Source of the DNA: Holtiella tumoricola
GTDB taxonomy: Bacteria; Bacillota; Clostridia; Lachnospirales; Cellulosilyticaceae
Length of the DNA stretch: 64,000 bases
NCBI RefSeq assembly: GCF_027857615.1
Contig: NZ_JAQIFT010000049.1
Span: 62,001-126,000 of the forward strand
Direction: 5' to 3'
The first letter of the stretch is position 1, and each line of letters opens with the position of its first letter. The notes beneath the pieces are model-generated. The model ran no database searches, was not told the origin of the DNA, and was given only the letters and a program-made list of their open reading frames with translations. A program made the position numbers and the translations under genes. Below are positions 1-8,119 of this stretch, one piece after another.

Positions 1-482
1 ATGTTGTGGTACAGCATATGCCAGCTGGATTTACAAAATCTTTAGCTGAACGCCTCAATACATTAAGTGATCTCACCGTTAAGGAAGGGGAGAGTGACGA
101 AAGATTACAACAAGGAACAGTTTATATTGCTCCGGGAGGGAAGCAATTAAAACTTAGAAATGTAAATCAGCTAGAACTTATTTTAACAGATGAAGAAGCT
201 TATAAAGGGCATAAACCTTCGGTTAATGTGATGCTAAATTCACTTCAAATCTTGCCTCCTCATCAGAAACTCATTGTAGTTATTATGACAGGGATGGGAA
301 GCGATGGACTAGAAGGGGTTCAATTATTAAAAAAAGATAAAAATATGACAGTTATTGCACAAGATGAAACTACAAGTACAGTGTTTGGCATGCCAAAAGC
401 AATTGTACAGGCAGAGCTTGCAAATTACATTGTACCGGTTGATGAAATTGCAAAGACTATAAAAACAATAATGGGGGAATAA
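1..482 (+). CDS. cheB: CheB, chemoreceptor methylesterase/deamidase (5' end outside window)
   Basis: C-terminal catalytic part of CheB, which removes methyl groups from (and deamidates) chemoreceptor glutamates during adaptation. The frame is open to base 1, so the in-frame GTG at 6 is internal and the true start lies upstream; the receiver domain and the catalytic Ser are not in the window. Two of the three family catalytic residues are visible: His in VQHMP (codon 15-17) and Asp in MTGMGSDG (codon 303-305). The gene ends four bases before cheA, whose ribosome binding site GGGGGAA lies in its last codons, so the two are co-transcribed. Identity is firm; only length and start are unknown. Confidence 0.95.
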   Translation, partial: VVVQHMPAGFTKSLAERLNTLSDLTVKEGESDERLQQGTVYIAPGGKQLKLRNVNQLELILTDEEAYKGHKPSVNVMLNSLQILPPHQKLIVVIMTGMGSDGLEGVQLLKKDKNMTVIAQDETTSTVFGMPKAIVQAELANYIVPVDEIAKTIKTIMGE

Positions 483-486
483 GATT

Positions 487-2535
487 ATGGACATGAGTCA
501 ATATTTACAGATTTTTATTGAAGAATCTAATGATAATTTACAAAGCTTAAATGAGCATTTATTAAATTTAGAACATACACCAGATGATGCTCAAATATTA
601 AATGAAATTTTTAGAGTAGCACATACTTTAAAAGGTATGGCAGGTACAATGGGCTATGTAAAAATGCAAAAACTTACACATAATATAGAAAATGTATTAT
701 CAGATATCAGAAGTGGGAAAATTCATGTGAATTCAGATATGCTGGATATATTATTCCAGTGCTTAGATGCATTAGAAAACTATGTAGATGAGATTGTAAG
801 AACAGGTCAAGAAGGCCATGAAGAGTATAGAGATTTAATGGAAGCACTTGAGCGTATTATTAATCAAAGTGCAAGTATAAAAGTAGAACAATCAGCTGTA
901 TCAACTAGTCAAGCGGAAACTTCAGTAGTTACTTCTATAGATTTAATGAACTTACCAGAAGCACCATTACATATAAAAGATGAAGCATTAAGACAAGGGC
1001 TTAATGTATATCAAATTAATATTCGTCTTTCTGCAAATTGTGTCTTAAAATCAGCACGTGCTTTTGTTATTTTTAAAGATTTAGAAACAATTGGAGAGGT
1101 AATCTATTCTAATCCGGAAGTACAAGATATTGAAGATGAAAAGTTTGAAGAAAGCTTTTCATTAGTCTTTATTACTCAAGAAGACAAAGAAATAGTTAAG
1201 AAAAAAATGCTAGATGTTATGGAAGTTGAAGAAGTTACTATAGGGGTATTTGAGCAAAGTGATAGTTCTGAAGTAGTATCTATTAGCCAAAAAGATGAAG
1301 AAGGAGCAGAAAGTGATAAGGCAGTAAAAACTGAACAAGCAGCTGTACAACAACAAAATGGGCAAGCTGCAAAAACTCAGCAAGTTGCTAATAAAAGTGT
1401 GCGTGTAAGTATTGAACGCCTTGATAACTTAATGAATTTAGTCAGTGAGCTTATTATTGTAAAAACCCAACTAGATGGTGCAAAAGGCCATGGACAAGAT
1501 GAGCATGCAACCAACTATAATGATTCTATTGAATACTTAGAACGTATTACAGATAATCTTCATCAGGCAGTTATGAAAGTAAGAATGGTTCCAGTTGAAT
1601 CTGTATTTAATCGTTTCCCACGTATGATTCGTGATGTATCTCGTAAACTAGGAAAAGATATTGAACTTGTAATGTCAGGGGAAGAAACTGAACTTGACCG
1701 TACAGTTATTGATGAGATTGGTGATCCACTTATTCATTTACTTAGAAATGCAGCCGACCATGGTCTCGAAACAACAGAAGAGCGTCGTAAGCTTGGAAAA
1801 GATCCAAAAGGAACAATTCGTTTGCAAGCCTATCAAGATGGCAACAGCGTTGTAATTGAAGTAAGCGATGACGGTAAAGGTATTAATATCGATAAAATAC
1901 GAGAAAGTAGTATTAAAAAAGGTGTTATAACAAGAGAAGAAGCCTCAGCTTTAAGTGAACAAGAAGTATTAGAATTATTATTTAAACCAGGTTTTAGTAC
2001 ATCAAGTGAAATTACAGATTTGTCAGGTCGTGGTGTTGGTCTTGATGTTGTTAAAAGTAAGATTACAGGACTTGGTGGTCATGTAGAAGTAAAAACGGAG
2101 ATTGGTCGTGGAAGTAAATTTATTGTTCGATTACCACTTACGCTTGCTATTATTCAAGCATTAATGGTTAAAATAGCAGATGAAAAATATGCTATTCCAC
2201 TTAATAATATTCAAAATATTGAAGATGTAAGAAAAGAAGAGATTAAGTTTGTTCAAAATCAAGAAGTTATTGTTTTAAGAGAAGAAGTTATTCCTATTGT
2301 AAGGCTTCACAAATTATTGGATCTTGAACAAGAAGAACGAGATGTTATGATGATCGTTATTGTGAAAAAAGGTGAGAAACAAATAGGATTTATGATAGAC
2401 TCTTTAATTGGGCAACAAGAGATTGTTATTAAACCACTTGGAAAATACTTAAGTCATATTAATATGATTGCTGGGGCAACAATTTTAGGAAATGGTGAAG
2501 TAGCACTTATTCTTGATGTAAATACTTTAGTATAG
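487..2535 (+). CDS. cheA: CheA, chemotaxis histidine kinase
   Basis: Cytoplasmic histidine kinase that autophosphorylates in receptor arrays and passes phosphate to CheY and CheB. The 682 residues show the usual order: P1 Hpt domain with the phosphorylated His46 in VAHTLKGMAG; a P2-like CheY-binding domain around 165-255; a Gln/Ala-rich linker; P3 dimerisation helices from about 305; P4 ATPase with the N box LLRNAADHG (Asn421), the G1 box SDDGKGI (about 460) and the later GRGVGLDVV; and a P5 CheW-like domain from about 555 to the end. Length is normal for the family. It sits between cheB and cheW in a tight operon. No missing key residue was seen. Confidence 0.97.
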   Translation: MDMSQYLQIFIEESNDNLQSLNEHLLNLEHTPDDAQILNEIFRVAHTLKGMAGTMGYVKMQKLTHNIENVLSDIRSGKIHVNSDMLDILFQCLDALENYVDEIVRTGQEGHEEYRDLMEALERIINQSASIKVEQSAVSTSQAETSVVTSIDLMNLPEAPLHIKDEALRQGLNVYQINIRLSANCVLKSARAFVIFKDLETIGEVIYSNPEVQDIEDEKFEESFSLVFITQEDKEIVKKKMLDVMEVEEVTIGVFEQSDSSEVVSISQKDEEGAESDKAVKTEQAAVQQQNGQAAKTQQVANKSVRVSIERLDNLMNLVSELIIVKTQLDGAKGHGQDEHATNYNDSIEYLERITDNLHQAVMKVRMVPVESVFNRFPRMIRDVSRKLGKDIELVMSGEETELDRTVIDEIGDPLIHLLRNAADHGLETTEERRKLGKDPKGTIRLQAYQDGNSVVIEVSDDGKGINIDKIRESSIKKGVITREEASALSEQEVLELLFKPGFSTSSEITDLSGRGVGLDVVKSKITGLGGHVEVKTEIGRGSKFIVRLPLTLAIIQALMVKIADEKYAIPLNNIQNIEDVRKEEIKFVQNQEVIVLREEVIPIVRLHKLLDLEQEERDVMMIVIVKKGEKQIGFMIDSLIGQQEIVIKPLGKYLSHINMIAGATILGNGEVALILDVNTLV

Positions 2536-2547
2536 GGGGACAAAAGA

Positions 2548-3003
2548 ATGAAAAATGAGTATACGATGAATAAACAATTTGTTGTATTTAAATTAGAACA
2601 ACAATATTATGGAGTAGATATACAAATTGTTCAAATTATAGAACGTATGAAAAGCATTATGCGCGTACCTAAAGCATCAGCTTGTATAAAAGGGGTAATG
2701 AACTTACGTGGAGAAATTATTCCGGTAGTGGATATGCGTACAAAGTTTGGATTAGAAGCAAGAGCATACGATGAAGACACACGTATTATTATTGTAAAAA
2801 TAGATGAAGATATGATAGGAATTATTGTAGATCAAGTAAAAGAGGTTATTGAACTTTCTAGTGAACAAATTGAAACGGTTCCCAATATGCAAGATAAAAC
2901 AAATGCTAACCATGTTCAAGGTGTTGGTAAACTAAAAGAGGAAGATATGATTGTAACCTTACTCAACTTAGGAACGATTATTGAAGAGGCATTCGAAGTT
3001 TAA
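2548..3003 (+). CDS. cheW: CheW, receptor-kinase coupling protein
   Basis: Single CheW-like SH3-type domain protein of 151 residues that links chemoreceptors to the CheA P5 domain. Family hallmarks are visible: FVVFKLEQQYYGVDI near the N-terminus, then GVMNLRGEIIPVVDMR around residues 50-65, and a hydrophobic strand with GIIVDQVKEV. AGGGGGA (2534-2540) is a good ribosome binding site for the ATG at 2548. It starts 12 bases after cheA and is followed 18 bases later by cheC, so it belongs to the same operon. Confidence 0.96.
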   Translation: MKNEYTMNKQFVVFKLEQQYYGVDIQIVQIIERMKSIMRVPKASACIKGVMNLRGEIIPVVDMRTKFGLEARAYDEDTRIIIVKIDEDMIGIIVDQVKEVIELSSEQIETVPNMQDKTNANHVQGVGKLKEEDMIVTLLNLGTIIEEAFEV

Positions 3004-3021
3004 GAATGGGGGAAGCATAAA

Positions 3022-3648
3022 ATGAACATTCTCAATGAAATCACACCTGAAAAAATAGACATGCTTCGCGAAGCAGGAAATATTGGGTCAGGCAATGCAG
3101 TCACATCACTCAGTACACTTCTAGGTCAATCCGTGGATATGAGTATTGCAACGGTTAATATCAAAAAAATTGAAGAGCTTAACCAGGTTCTTGGAGATGA
3201 AGAAAACTATATTGCAGCAATGTTAATAGAAGTTTATGGAGAATTAAAGGCCATGCTTTTACTTGCATTAGAAGCAGATAGTGCCTATGAACTGGTTAAG
3301 CGTATCTTACAAAAAGAAGGACTATGGAAAGAAGAATCAGATTTTAATGAATTTGATTACTCAGTATTAAGTGAGACGGGGAATATTTTAGCAGGAGCTT
3401 ATTTAAATGCTCTAAGTACACTAGCTAACCTTGAACTGATACCATCGGTACCTCAAACGGTTATTGACATGGCAGGAGCTATTTTAAGCTTTACAGCTAC
3501 AGAATTTACACAAGAAGAAAATGCCATGATGTTTATTGAAACAAAATTTAAAGATAGTGAAGAATTATTAAATGGAACTTATATACTGATTCTAAATCAA
3601 GCCTCTTTAGAACGTATAACAGATTCTTTAGGTAGATATTATGAATAA
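3022..3648 (+). CDS. cheC: CheC, CheY-P phosphatase
   Basis: CheC/CheX/FliY family phosphatase that dephosphorylates CheY-P and binds CheD. The 208-residue protein has both pseudo-repeats of the CheC motif: REAGNIGSGNAVTSLS near residue 16 and SETGNILAGAYLNALS near residue 120, each with the Glu and Asn that orient the attacking water in the family. The ATG at 3022 follows GGGGGAAG. Its end overlaps the start of cheD by 8 bases, which fits translational coupling of two proteins known to form a complex. Confidence 0.95.
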   Translation: MNILNEITPEKIDMLREAGNIGSGNAVTSLSTLLGQSVDMSIATVNIKKIEELNQVLGDEENYIAAMLIEVYGELKAMLLLALEADSAYELVKRILQKEGLWKEESDFNEFDYSVLSETGNILAGAYLNALSTLANLELIPSVPQTVIDMAGAILSFTATEFTQEENAMMFIETKFKDSEELLNGTYILILNQASLERITDSLGRYYE

Positions 3649-4129
3649 TGATTATATAAAAGTTGGTATGGCAGATCTTAATGTAGCAAGTGCACCAGCA
3701 GTTTTAACTACATTAGGACTGGGATCTTGTGTTGGCATTGCACTTTATGATCCTGCCATCCAATTGGGGGGAATGGCTCATATTATGTTGCCAGATAGCA
3801 CTCAAATTAGAAATAATGAAAATGAAGCAAAGTTTGCAGATACAGGCGTAAAAGCATTACTTAGTATAATGGAAGCTAAAGGTGCAAAACGTCACCGTCT
3901 TGTTGCAAAAATTGCTGGAGGTGCTCAAATGTTCTCTTTCCCTAATATGGATGAATCTATGCGAATAGGTGTACGTAATACAATTGCTGTTAAATCCCTG
4001 CTGGAACTGTATAAAATTCCTCTTTTAGGAGAAGAAACTGGAGAGAACTACGGGCGGACTATTGAGTTACATACAGAAACGGGAAAATTAGTTGTAAAAA
4101 CCATTGGTCATGGTATAAAAGAAATTTAG
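3641..4129 (+). CDS. cheD: CheD, receptor glutamine deamidase
   Basis: CheD deamidates specific receptor glutamines and, when bound to CheC, stimulates its phosphatase activity. In 162 residues the family active site is complete: Cys30 in LGLGSCVGIALYD, His47 in GGMAHIMLP and Thr24, matching the spacing of the characterised Thermotoga protein (Cys27, His44, Thr21, known from the literature). The later AKIAGGAQMF stretch is also typical. The start lies inside cheC. The gene is followed 27 bases later by the flagellar sigma factor gene. Confidence 0.95.
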   Translation: MNNDYIKVGMADLNVASAPAVLTTLGLGSCVGIALYDPAIQLGGMAHIMLPDSTQIRNNENEAKFADTGVKALLSIMEAKGAKRHRLVAKIAGGAQMFSFPNMDESMRIGVRNTIAVKSLLELYKIPLLGEETGENYGRTIELHTETGKLVVKTIGHGIKEI

Positions 4130-4156
4130 CATTAACAAATTACGGGGGTTCTCAAG

Positions 4157-4906
4157 GTGGAAGAAAAAAATATAGAAGTATTGTGGAAAAAATATGAAAA
4201 GTCAAGAACACAAGAAATCAAACAAGCATTAATAGAACATTATGTGTATCTTGTAAAATTAGTAGCAGGGCGATTAAGTATTTACTTAAATCATTATGTG
4301 GATTTAGACGATTTATTAAGCTATGGTGTAATTGGCCTTATCGATGCTTTAGATAAATTTGATTCTGCAAAAAATGTTAAGTTTGAAACCTATGCTTCTT
4401 TACGCATAAGAGGTGCTATTTTAGATGAAATCAGAAAGTTAGATTGGGTTCCACGCAGTCTACGAAAGAAACAAAAAGATTTGAACAAGGTTTATTTTGA
4501 ACTTGAGAATAAACTTGGGAGAACACCTACAGACGATGAAATTGCTAATACATTACAAATGACTAAAGAAGATTACTATGGACTTTTACAAGATACCAAT
4601 ATTGCAAATCTTGTATTTATAGAGGATTATGAGTTACAAGCATCTAGTGTAAAAGATGAAAAGAATGATATGCCCGATGAATATATGGAAAAGCAGGAGA
4701 TCATGCTGAAACTTAAAGAGGCACTGGATGAATTACCTGAGCGTGAAAAGCGTGTAATTACATTTTATTATTTTGAAGAATTAACTTTGAAAGAAATTAG
4801 TAATATACTAGAAGTCTCTGAATCACGTGTTTCACAACTTCATACAAAAGGTGTTTCAAGATTAAAAGTGAAGTTAGCAAAATATCATTTAGCCTTACCT
4901 CTATAA
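4157..4906 (+). CDS. fliA: RNA polymerase sigma factor FliA/SigD (sigma-28)
   Basis: Sigma-70 family factor of the FliA/SigD/WhiG group that directs transcription of late flagellar and chemotaxis genes. The 249 residues contain region 2 (LVAGRLSI, DLDDLLSYGVIGLIDALDKFD, KFETYASLRIRGAILDEIRKLDWVPRS around 50-105), a region 3 segment near 120-150 and the region 4 helix-turn-helix LTLKEISNILEVSESRVSQL near the C-terminus. The WVPRS sequence is typical of sigma-28. It starts at a GTG preceded by GGGGG (4144-4148). Position after cheD at the end of the chemotaxis operon supports the assignment. Confidence 0.95.
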   Translation: MEEKNIEVLWKKYEKSRTQEIKQALIEHYVYLVKLVAGRLSIYLNHYVDLDDLLSYGVIGLIDALDKFDSAKNVKFETYASLRIRGAILDEIRKLDWVPRSLRKKQKDLNKVYFELENKLGRTPTDDEIANTLQMTKEDYYGLLQDTNIANLVFIEDYELQASSVKDEKNDMPDEYMEKQEIMLKLKEALDELPEREKRVITFYYFEELTLKEISNILEVSESRVSQLHTKGVSRLKVKLAKYHLALPL

Positions 4907-4922
4907 AAAAGGAGTGATTTGT

Positions 4923-5240
4923 ATGATAAGACCCATAGATACTCAAATTCTGTATCCCAATTCACCTGAACTTTCAAATAGACAACAAATAGATAATCAA
5001 AAACCTTATTTACAACAAGAACAATTTGCACAGCTTATGCAAAAAGAACAGTTAGCTAAACAAGAAAAAGTTCATAAGATGGAAAAAGGTCAAAAAGTAC
5101 AAGATTCTCTCCAAGAAAAAAAGAATAAGCAACAGAAAGAACATAGTAAAAAAGATAATAACAAACAAAAAGTACATGAAAAGATAAAGCCACAATCTTT
5201 AAATGGATACAGTGAAAGTCAAATTGATATACGTATTTAA
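4923..5240 (+). CDS. Small Lys/Gln-rich protein of unknown function
   Basis: Not recognised. A 105-residue hydrophilic protein without a signal peptide or membrane segment, with a strongly Lys/Gln/Glu-rich middle (about 35-95) that is probably disordered or coiled-coil. The ATG at 4923 is chosen because AGGAG (4910-4914) sits 8 bases upstream; an in-frame GTG at 4914 overlaps that ribosome binding site and is unlikely. It begins 16 bases after fliA and is followed by another small gene, so it is the first of three small operon-tail genes between the flagellar sigma factor and rpsB. A link to motility is only suggested by position. Confidence 0.7.
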   Translation: MIRPIDTQILYPNSPELSNRQQIDNQKPYLQQEQFAQLMQKEQLAKQEKVHKMEKGQKVQDSLQEKKNKQQKEHSKKDNNKQKVHEKIKPQSLNGYSESQIDIRI

Positions 5241-5258
5241 AAGAAGGAGGCAAATCAA

Positions 5259-5690
5259 ATGGATATAACAAGTTTACCTTATCTTGGACTTTTATGGACA
5301 GGAGTAGGCTTCTTGTGTATATTAGTAGGCTTCTTTATATTTGCTTATCATGAAAATGAAGAATCAGACTATACAAGTATAAATACAAATAGTGCAGAGG
5401 AGCTATTTGCCTATTTCTTAGAAGAAGAAGAAAAGAAAAATGATGCATTACGCCAAAGTTTAAAAACTACAGATAAGGCACAAAGTCCTTCAGTCAATCA
5501 AAAAGACAAGGATAAAAACAAAGAAAAAGAAGAAATGAAAACAATAAAATCAACTCAAGATGATACTCATATCTATAAAGAAATTGAAAAGCTTTATAAT
5601 AGTGGAGTATCGGTAGATGAAATTGCCAAAAAGCTAAATAAGGGTAAAGGAGAAATACAACTTATGATTTCTCTTTATTCTATGAGGTAG
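5259..5690 (+). CDS. Membrane-anchored DUF6115-like protein
   Basis: 143 residues: one N-terminal membrane helix (about 8-30), a charged Lys/Glu-rich linker, and a C-terminal helical segment IEKLYNSGVSVDEIAKKLNKGKGEIQLMI (about 108-138, split here only for description). That C-terminal segment looks like the DUF6115 helix-turn-helix-like domain found in motility regions of clostridia; the assignment is from memory of the family, not a search. AAGGAGG (5245-5251) precedes the ATG. It lies 18 bases after the previous small gene and 4 bases before the next, in one transcription unit with fliA. Confidence 0.65.
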   Translation: MDITSLPYLGLLWTGVGFLCILVGFFIFAYHENEESDYTSINTNSAEELFAYFLEEEEKKNDALRQSLKTTDKAQSPSVNQKDKDKNKEKEEMKTIKSTQDDTHIYKEIEKLYNSGVSVDEIAKKLNKGKGEIQLMISLYSMR

Positions 5691-5694
5691 AACA

Positions 5695-6144
5695 ATGAAA
5701 AAAAAGGAAAAGTTTATTTATTGGTTTATCGGTTTAGGGTGTGGCATCATGTTATCAGGAATTATAATTACTTTTATAGGACTTAATCTGAAAACCATAG
5801 AGAATCCAAATATTAACCAACAAAAAATAGTTGATGACTTACCCAATGAATCTATAATGGAAAAGCCAATAACAGAAGATAAAGAACGACAAGAAGTATC
5901 TGAAGTTGAACAAGAGGTAAGGGAATCTGCTTATAAATGGGTAAATATCCCGAGCGCATATAGTGCAACACAAATTAGCTATTTTCTAGAGACTGAAGGT
6001 ATAGTGGATGATGGTGTAGCTTTTAGAAACTATATAGCAGAACAAAAAAAGACAACAAAGTTAAGAACAGGGAATCAATATTTACCTATGAATGGAGAAT
6101 ATGACGAGATTCTTAATATTTTGACAGCCCAACCTAGCAATTAA
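5695..6144 (+). CDS. Small membrane protein with MltG/YceG-like segment
   Basis: 149 residues with a short basic N-terminus and one membrane helix (about 9-30), then an acidic linker and a C-terminal segment of roughly 65 residues (VNIPSAYSATQISYFLETEGIVDD and KLRTGNQYLPMNGEYDEIL). This segment resembles the LysM-like N-terminal subdomain of MltG/YceG endolytic transglycosylases, but the catalytic domain is absent. It may bind cell wall or a partner rather than cut glycan; this is inference. It starts 4 bases after its upstream neighbour and is the last gene before the strong rpsB promoter. Confidence 0.6.
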   Translation: MKKKEKFIYWFIGLGCGIMLSGIIITFIGLNLKTIENPNINQQKIVDDLPNESIMEKPITEDKERQEVSEVEQEVRESAYKWVNIPSAYSATQISYFLETEGIVDDGVAFRNYIAEQKKTTKLRTGNQYLPMNGEYDEILNILTAQPSN

Positions 6145-6161
6145 AAATAAAAAATAAGATA

Positions 6162-6190
6162 TTGTGTTCTAGCTTGGAATATGATATAAT
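6162..6190 (+). promoter_or_regulatory. Promoter of rpsB-tsf
   Basis: TTGTGT (6162-6167) and TATAAT (6185-6190) are separated by exactly 17 bases, and TG at 6182-6183 makes an extended -10. Transcription would start near 6197, leaving a leader of about 97 bases before rpsB. This is one of the best sigma-A promoters in the window. Confidence 0.75.
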
Positions 6191-6207
6191 TCAATGCGAA
6201 AATAAAA

Positions 6208-6269
6208 CACACGTATGGTGTGATACAAACGAGGTGCTTAAATAAGTGGTTTGTATTAGAACCCATGCG
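6208..6269 (+). promoter_or_regulatory. Structured 5' leader of rpsB (candidate S2 autoregulatory element)
   Basis: Two nested stems can form: CGTATGG (6212-6218) with CCATGCG (6263-6269), seven pairs with one G-T, and inside it ATACAAAC (6223-6230) with GTTTGTAT (6249-6256), eight perfect pairs, topped by a further GCTT/AAGT pairing. An alternative small hairpin CACAC-GTATG-GTGTG (6208-6222) uses the same 5' strand as the outer stem, so the two folds exclude each other. The outer stem ends 11 bases before the AGGAGG of rpsB (6281-6286). Autogenous control by S2 is known in other bacteria; here it is inferred. Confidence 0.5.
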
Positions 6270-6293
6270 GAGGACTAACCAGGAGGAATTAAA

Positions 6294-7040
6294 ATGAGCG
6301 TTATTTCAATGAAACAACTTTTAGAAGCTGGTGTACACTTCGGTCACCAAACAAGAAGATGGAATCCTAAAATGAAAGAATACATCTTCACAGAAAGAAA
6401 TGGTATCTACATCATCGACCTTCAAAAAACAGCTAAAAAAATCGATGAAGCTTACGCAGTAATTCGTCAAGTTGGCGAACAAGGTGGTAAAGTATTATTC
6501 GTAGGTACTAAAAAACAAGCTCAAGATTCAGTTAAATCTGAAGCAGAACGTTGTGGTATGTACTACGTAAATCAAAGATGGTTAGGTGGTATGCTTACAA
6601 ACTTCTCAACAATCAAAAGTCGTGTTGCTAGACTTAAACAATTAGAAGAAATGTCACAAGATGGTACTTTTGAAGTACTTCCTAAAAAAGAAGTAATCGA
6701 ACTTCGCAAAGAAATGGATAAACTTGAAAAGAACTTAGGTGGTATCAAAGAAATGAAACAATTACCAGACCTTATGTTCGTAGTTGATCCAAGAAAAGAA
6801 AAAATTGCTATCCAAGAAGCTCACATCTTAGGAATTCCAGTAGTAGCTATCGTAGATACTAACTGTGATCCAGAAGAAGTTGATTACGTAATTCCAGGTA
6901 ATGACGATGCTATCCGTGCGGTTAAATTAATCGTTGCTAAAATGGCAGATGCAATTATAGAAACAAATCAAGGTGAAATCTTTGAAGCAAATGCAGAAGA
7001 CGAAGCAGAAGCAAACAGCGAACAAGTAATCGCTGAATAA
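6294..7040 (+). CDS. rpsB: 30S ribosomal protein S2
   Basis: Ribosomal protein S2 of the small subunit, 248 residues. It begins with ISMKQLLEAGVHFGHQTRRWNPKM, the conserved N-terminal block, followed by IIDLQKTAKKIDEAY, RWLGGMLTNFSTIKSR (about 95-110) and PDLMFVVDPRKEKIAIQEA. The C-terminal tail is acidic and Ala/Glu-rich, as often seen. The ATG at 6294 is preceded by AGGAGG. It is followed 21 bases later by tsf, the standard bacterial pair, and both end at the terminator near 8000. Codon use is that of a highly expressed gene. Confidence 0.99.
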   Translation: MSVISMKQLLEAGVHFGHQTRRWNPKMKEYIFTERNGIYIIDLQKTAKKIDEAYAVIRQVGEQGGKVLFVGTKKQAQDSVKSEAERCGMYYVNQRWLGGMLTNFSTIKSRVARLKQLEEMSQDGTFEVLPKKEVIELRKEMDKLEKNLGGIKEMKQLPDLMFVVDPRKEKIAIQEAHILGIPVVAIVDTNCDPEEVDYVIPGNDDAIRAVKLIVAKMADAIIETNQGEIFEANAEDEAEANSEQVIAE

Positions 7041-7061
7041 GAAATCTGGAGGTAATGAATT

Positions 7062-7973
7062 ATGGCTATTACAGCTGCAATGGTAAAAGAGTTACGTGAA
7101 AGAACTGGCGCAGGTATGATGGACTGCAAAAATGTATTAAATGAAGTTAATGGCGATATGGAAAAAGCTATTGAAGTATTACGCGAAAAAGGCTTAGCAA
7201 AAGCTGCTAAAAAAGCTGGTCGTGTTGCTGCTGAAGGTCTTGTAAAAGAAATGATTTCTGCTGATCACAAAACAGCTGCTTTAGTTGAAATCAACTCAGA
7301 AACAGACTTCGTTGCTAAAAACGAACAATTCATTACATTCGTTAACCAAGTAGCAGAAATGGTACTTAATAACGATGTAACTGATGTAGAAGCATTAAAA
7401 GCACTTCCATGGAGTGAAGATGCTTCTAAAACAGTTGGCGATGTTTTAACAGAAAAAATCGCTACAATTGGTGAAAACTTAACACTTCGTCGTATTGCAC
7501 GTATGACAACAGAAGGCGTATTCGCTTCTTACACACATGGTGGTGGAAAAATCGTTTCTGTTGTAGAAGTTGCAACAGAAGGTGATAAAGCACTTGAAGT
7601 TGGACGTAACGTTGCAATGCAAGTTGCTGCTGCTAACCCAGAGTTCATCAGAACTACAGATGTTCCAGCAGAAAAACAAGAAAAAGAAAAAGAAATCCTT
7701 ATGCACCAAGCACTTAATGAAAACCCAGGTAAACCTGAAAACATCATTGAGAAAATGGTAATGGGTAGATTAGCTAAACAACTTAAAGAAATTTGTTTAC
7801 TTGAACAAGAATATGTTAAAGATCCAGATTTCACAGTTGGTAAATATGTTGCAGCTGAACTTGGTAACGCTGATGTAGTTAAAGCATTCGTACGTTTCGA
7901 AACTGGCGAAGGTATCGAAAAAGTAGAAGAAAACTTTGCTGAAGAAGTTGCTAAACAAATGGCTGGTAACTAA
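7062..7973 (+). CDS. tsf: Elongation factor Ts
   Basis: Nucleotide exchange factor that releases GDP from EF-Tu. 303 residues, near the usual length. The N-terminal UBA-like domain has VKELRERTGAGMMDCKNVLNE and the following core contains ALVEINSETDFVAKNEQF (about 68-85), the part that disrupts the EF-Tu nucleotide site in the family. Start ATG 7062 follows TGGAGG. It shares the rpsB promoter and ends 22 bases before a strong intrinsic terminator. Confidence 0.99.
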   Translation: MAITAAMVKELRERTGAGMMDCKNVLNEVNGDMEKAIEVLREKGLAKAAKKAGRVAAEGLVKEMISADHKTAALVEINSETDFVAKNEQFITFVNQVAEMVLNNDVTDVEALKALPWSEDASKTVGDVLTEKIATIGENLTLRRIARMTTEGVFASYTHGGGKIVSVVEVATEGDKALEVGRNVAMQVAAANPEFIRTTDVPAEKQEKEKEILMHQALNENPGKPENIIEKMVMGRLAKQLKEICLLEQEYVKDPDFTVGKYVAAELGNADVVKAFVRFETGEGIEKVEENFAEEVAKQMAGN

Positions 7974-7995
7974 TCATTCGATTAGCATATTAAGG

Positions 7996-8020
7996 GGGGA
8001 CACGTTGTGTCCCCTTTTTT
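7996..8020 (+). terminator. Intrinsic terminator after tsf
   Basis: Perfect eight-pair stem GGGGACAC (7996-8003) / GTGTCCCC (8007-8014) with a three-base loop, followed by six T (8015-8020). Ends the rpsB-tsf unit. Confidence 0.95.
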
Positions 8021-8119
8021 ACGGGTGAAAGCCTTAGAAAATAAAGGTATTATTTTATTTTATATCTAGAAATGCAAAAGATTTTGTGGTAGAGTATTCA
8101 TAGCAGGAAGGTGAAGATT

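Noticed and set aside
4914..4922. GTG start for the small protein after fliA
   Set aside because: It overlaps the AGGAG ribosome binding site; the ATG at 4923 is at the right distance.
7479..7834. Open frames on the other strand and in another frame of tsf
   Set aside because: They are shadows of a highly conserved gene, with low-complexity Lys, Phe or Ser runs and no ribosome binding sites.
8021..8119. Promoter for pyrH
   Set aside because: Candidate boxes (ATGCAA and TATTCA, 17 bases apart) match the consensus at only three of six positions each, too weak to list.
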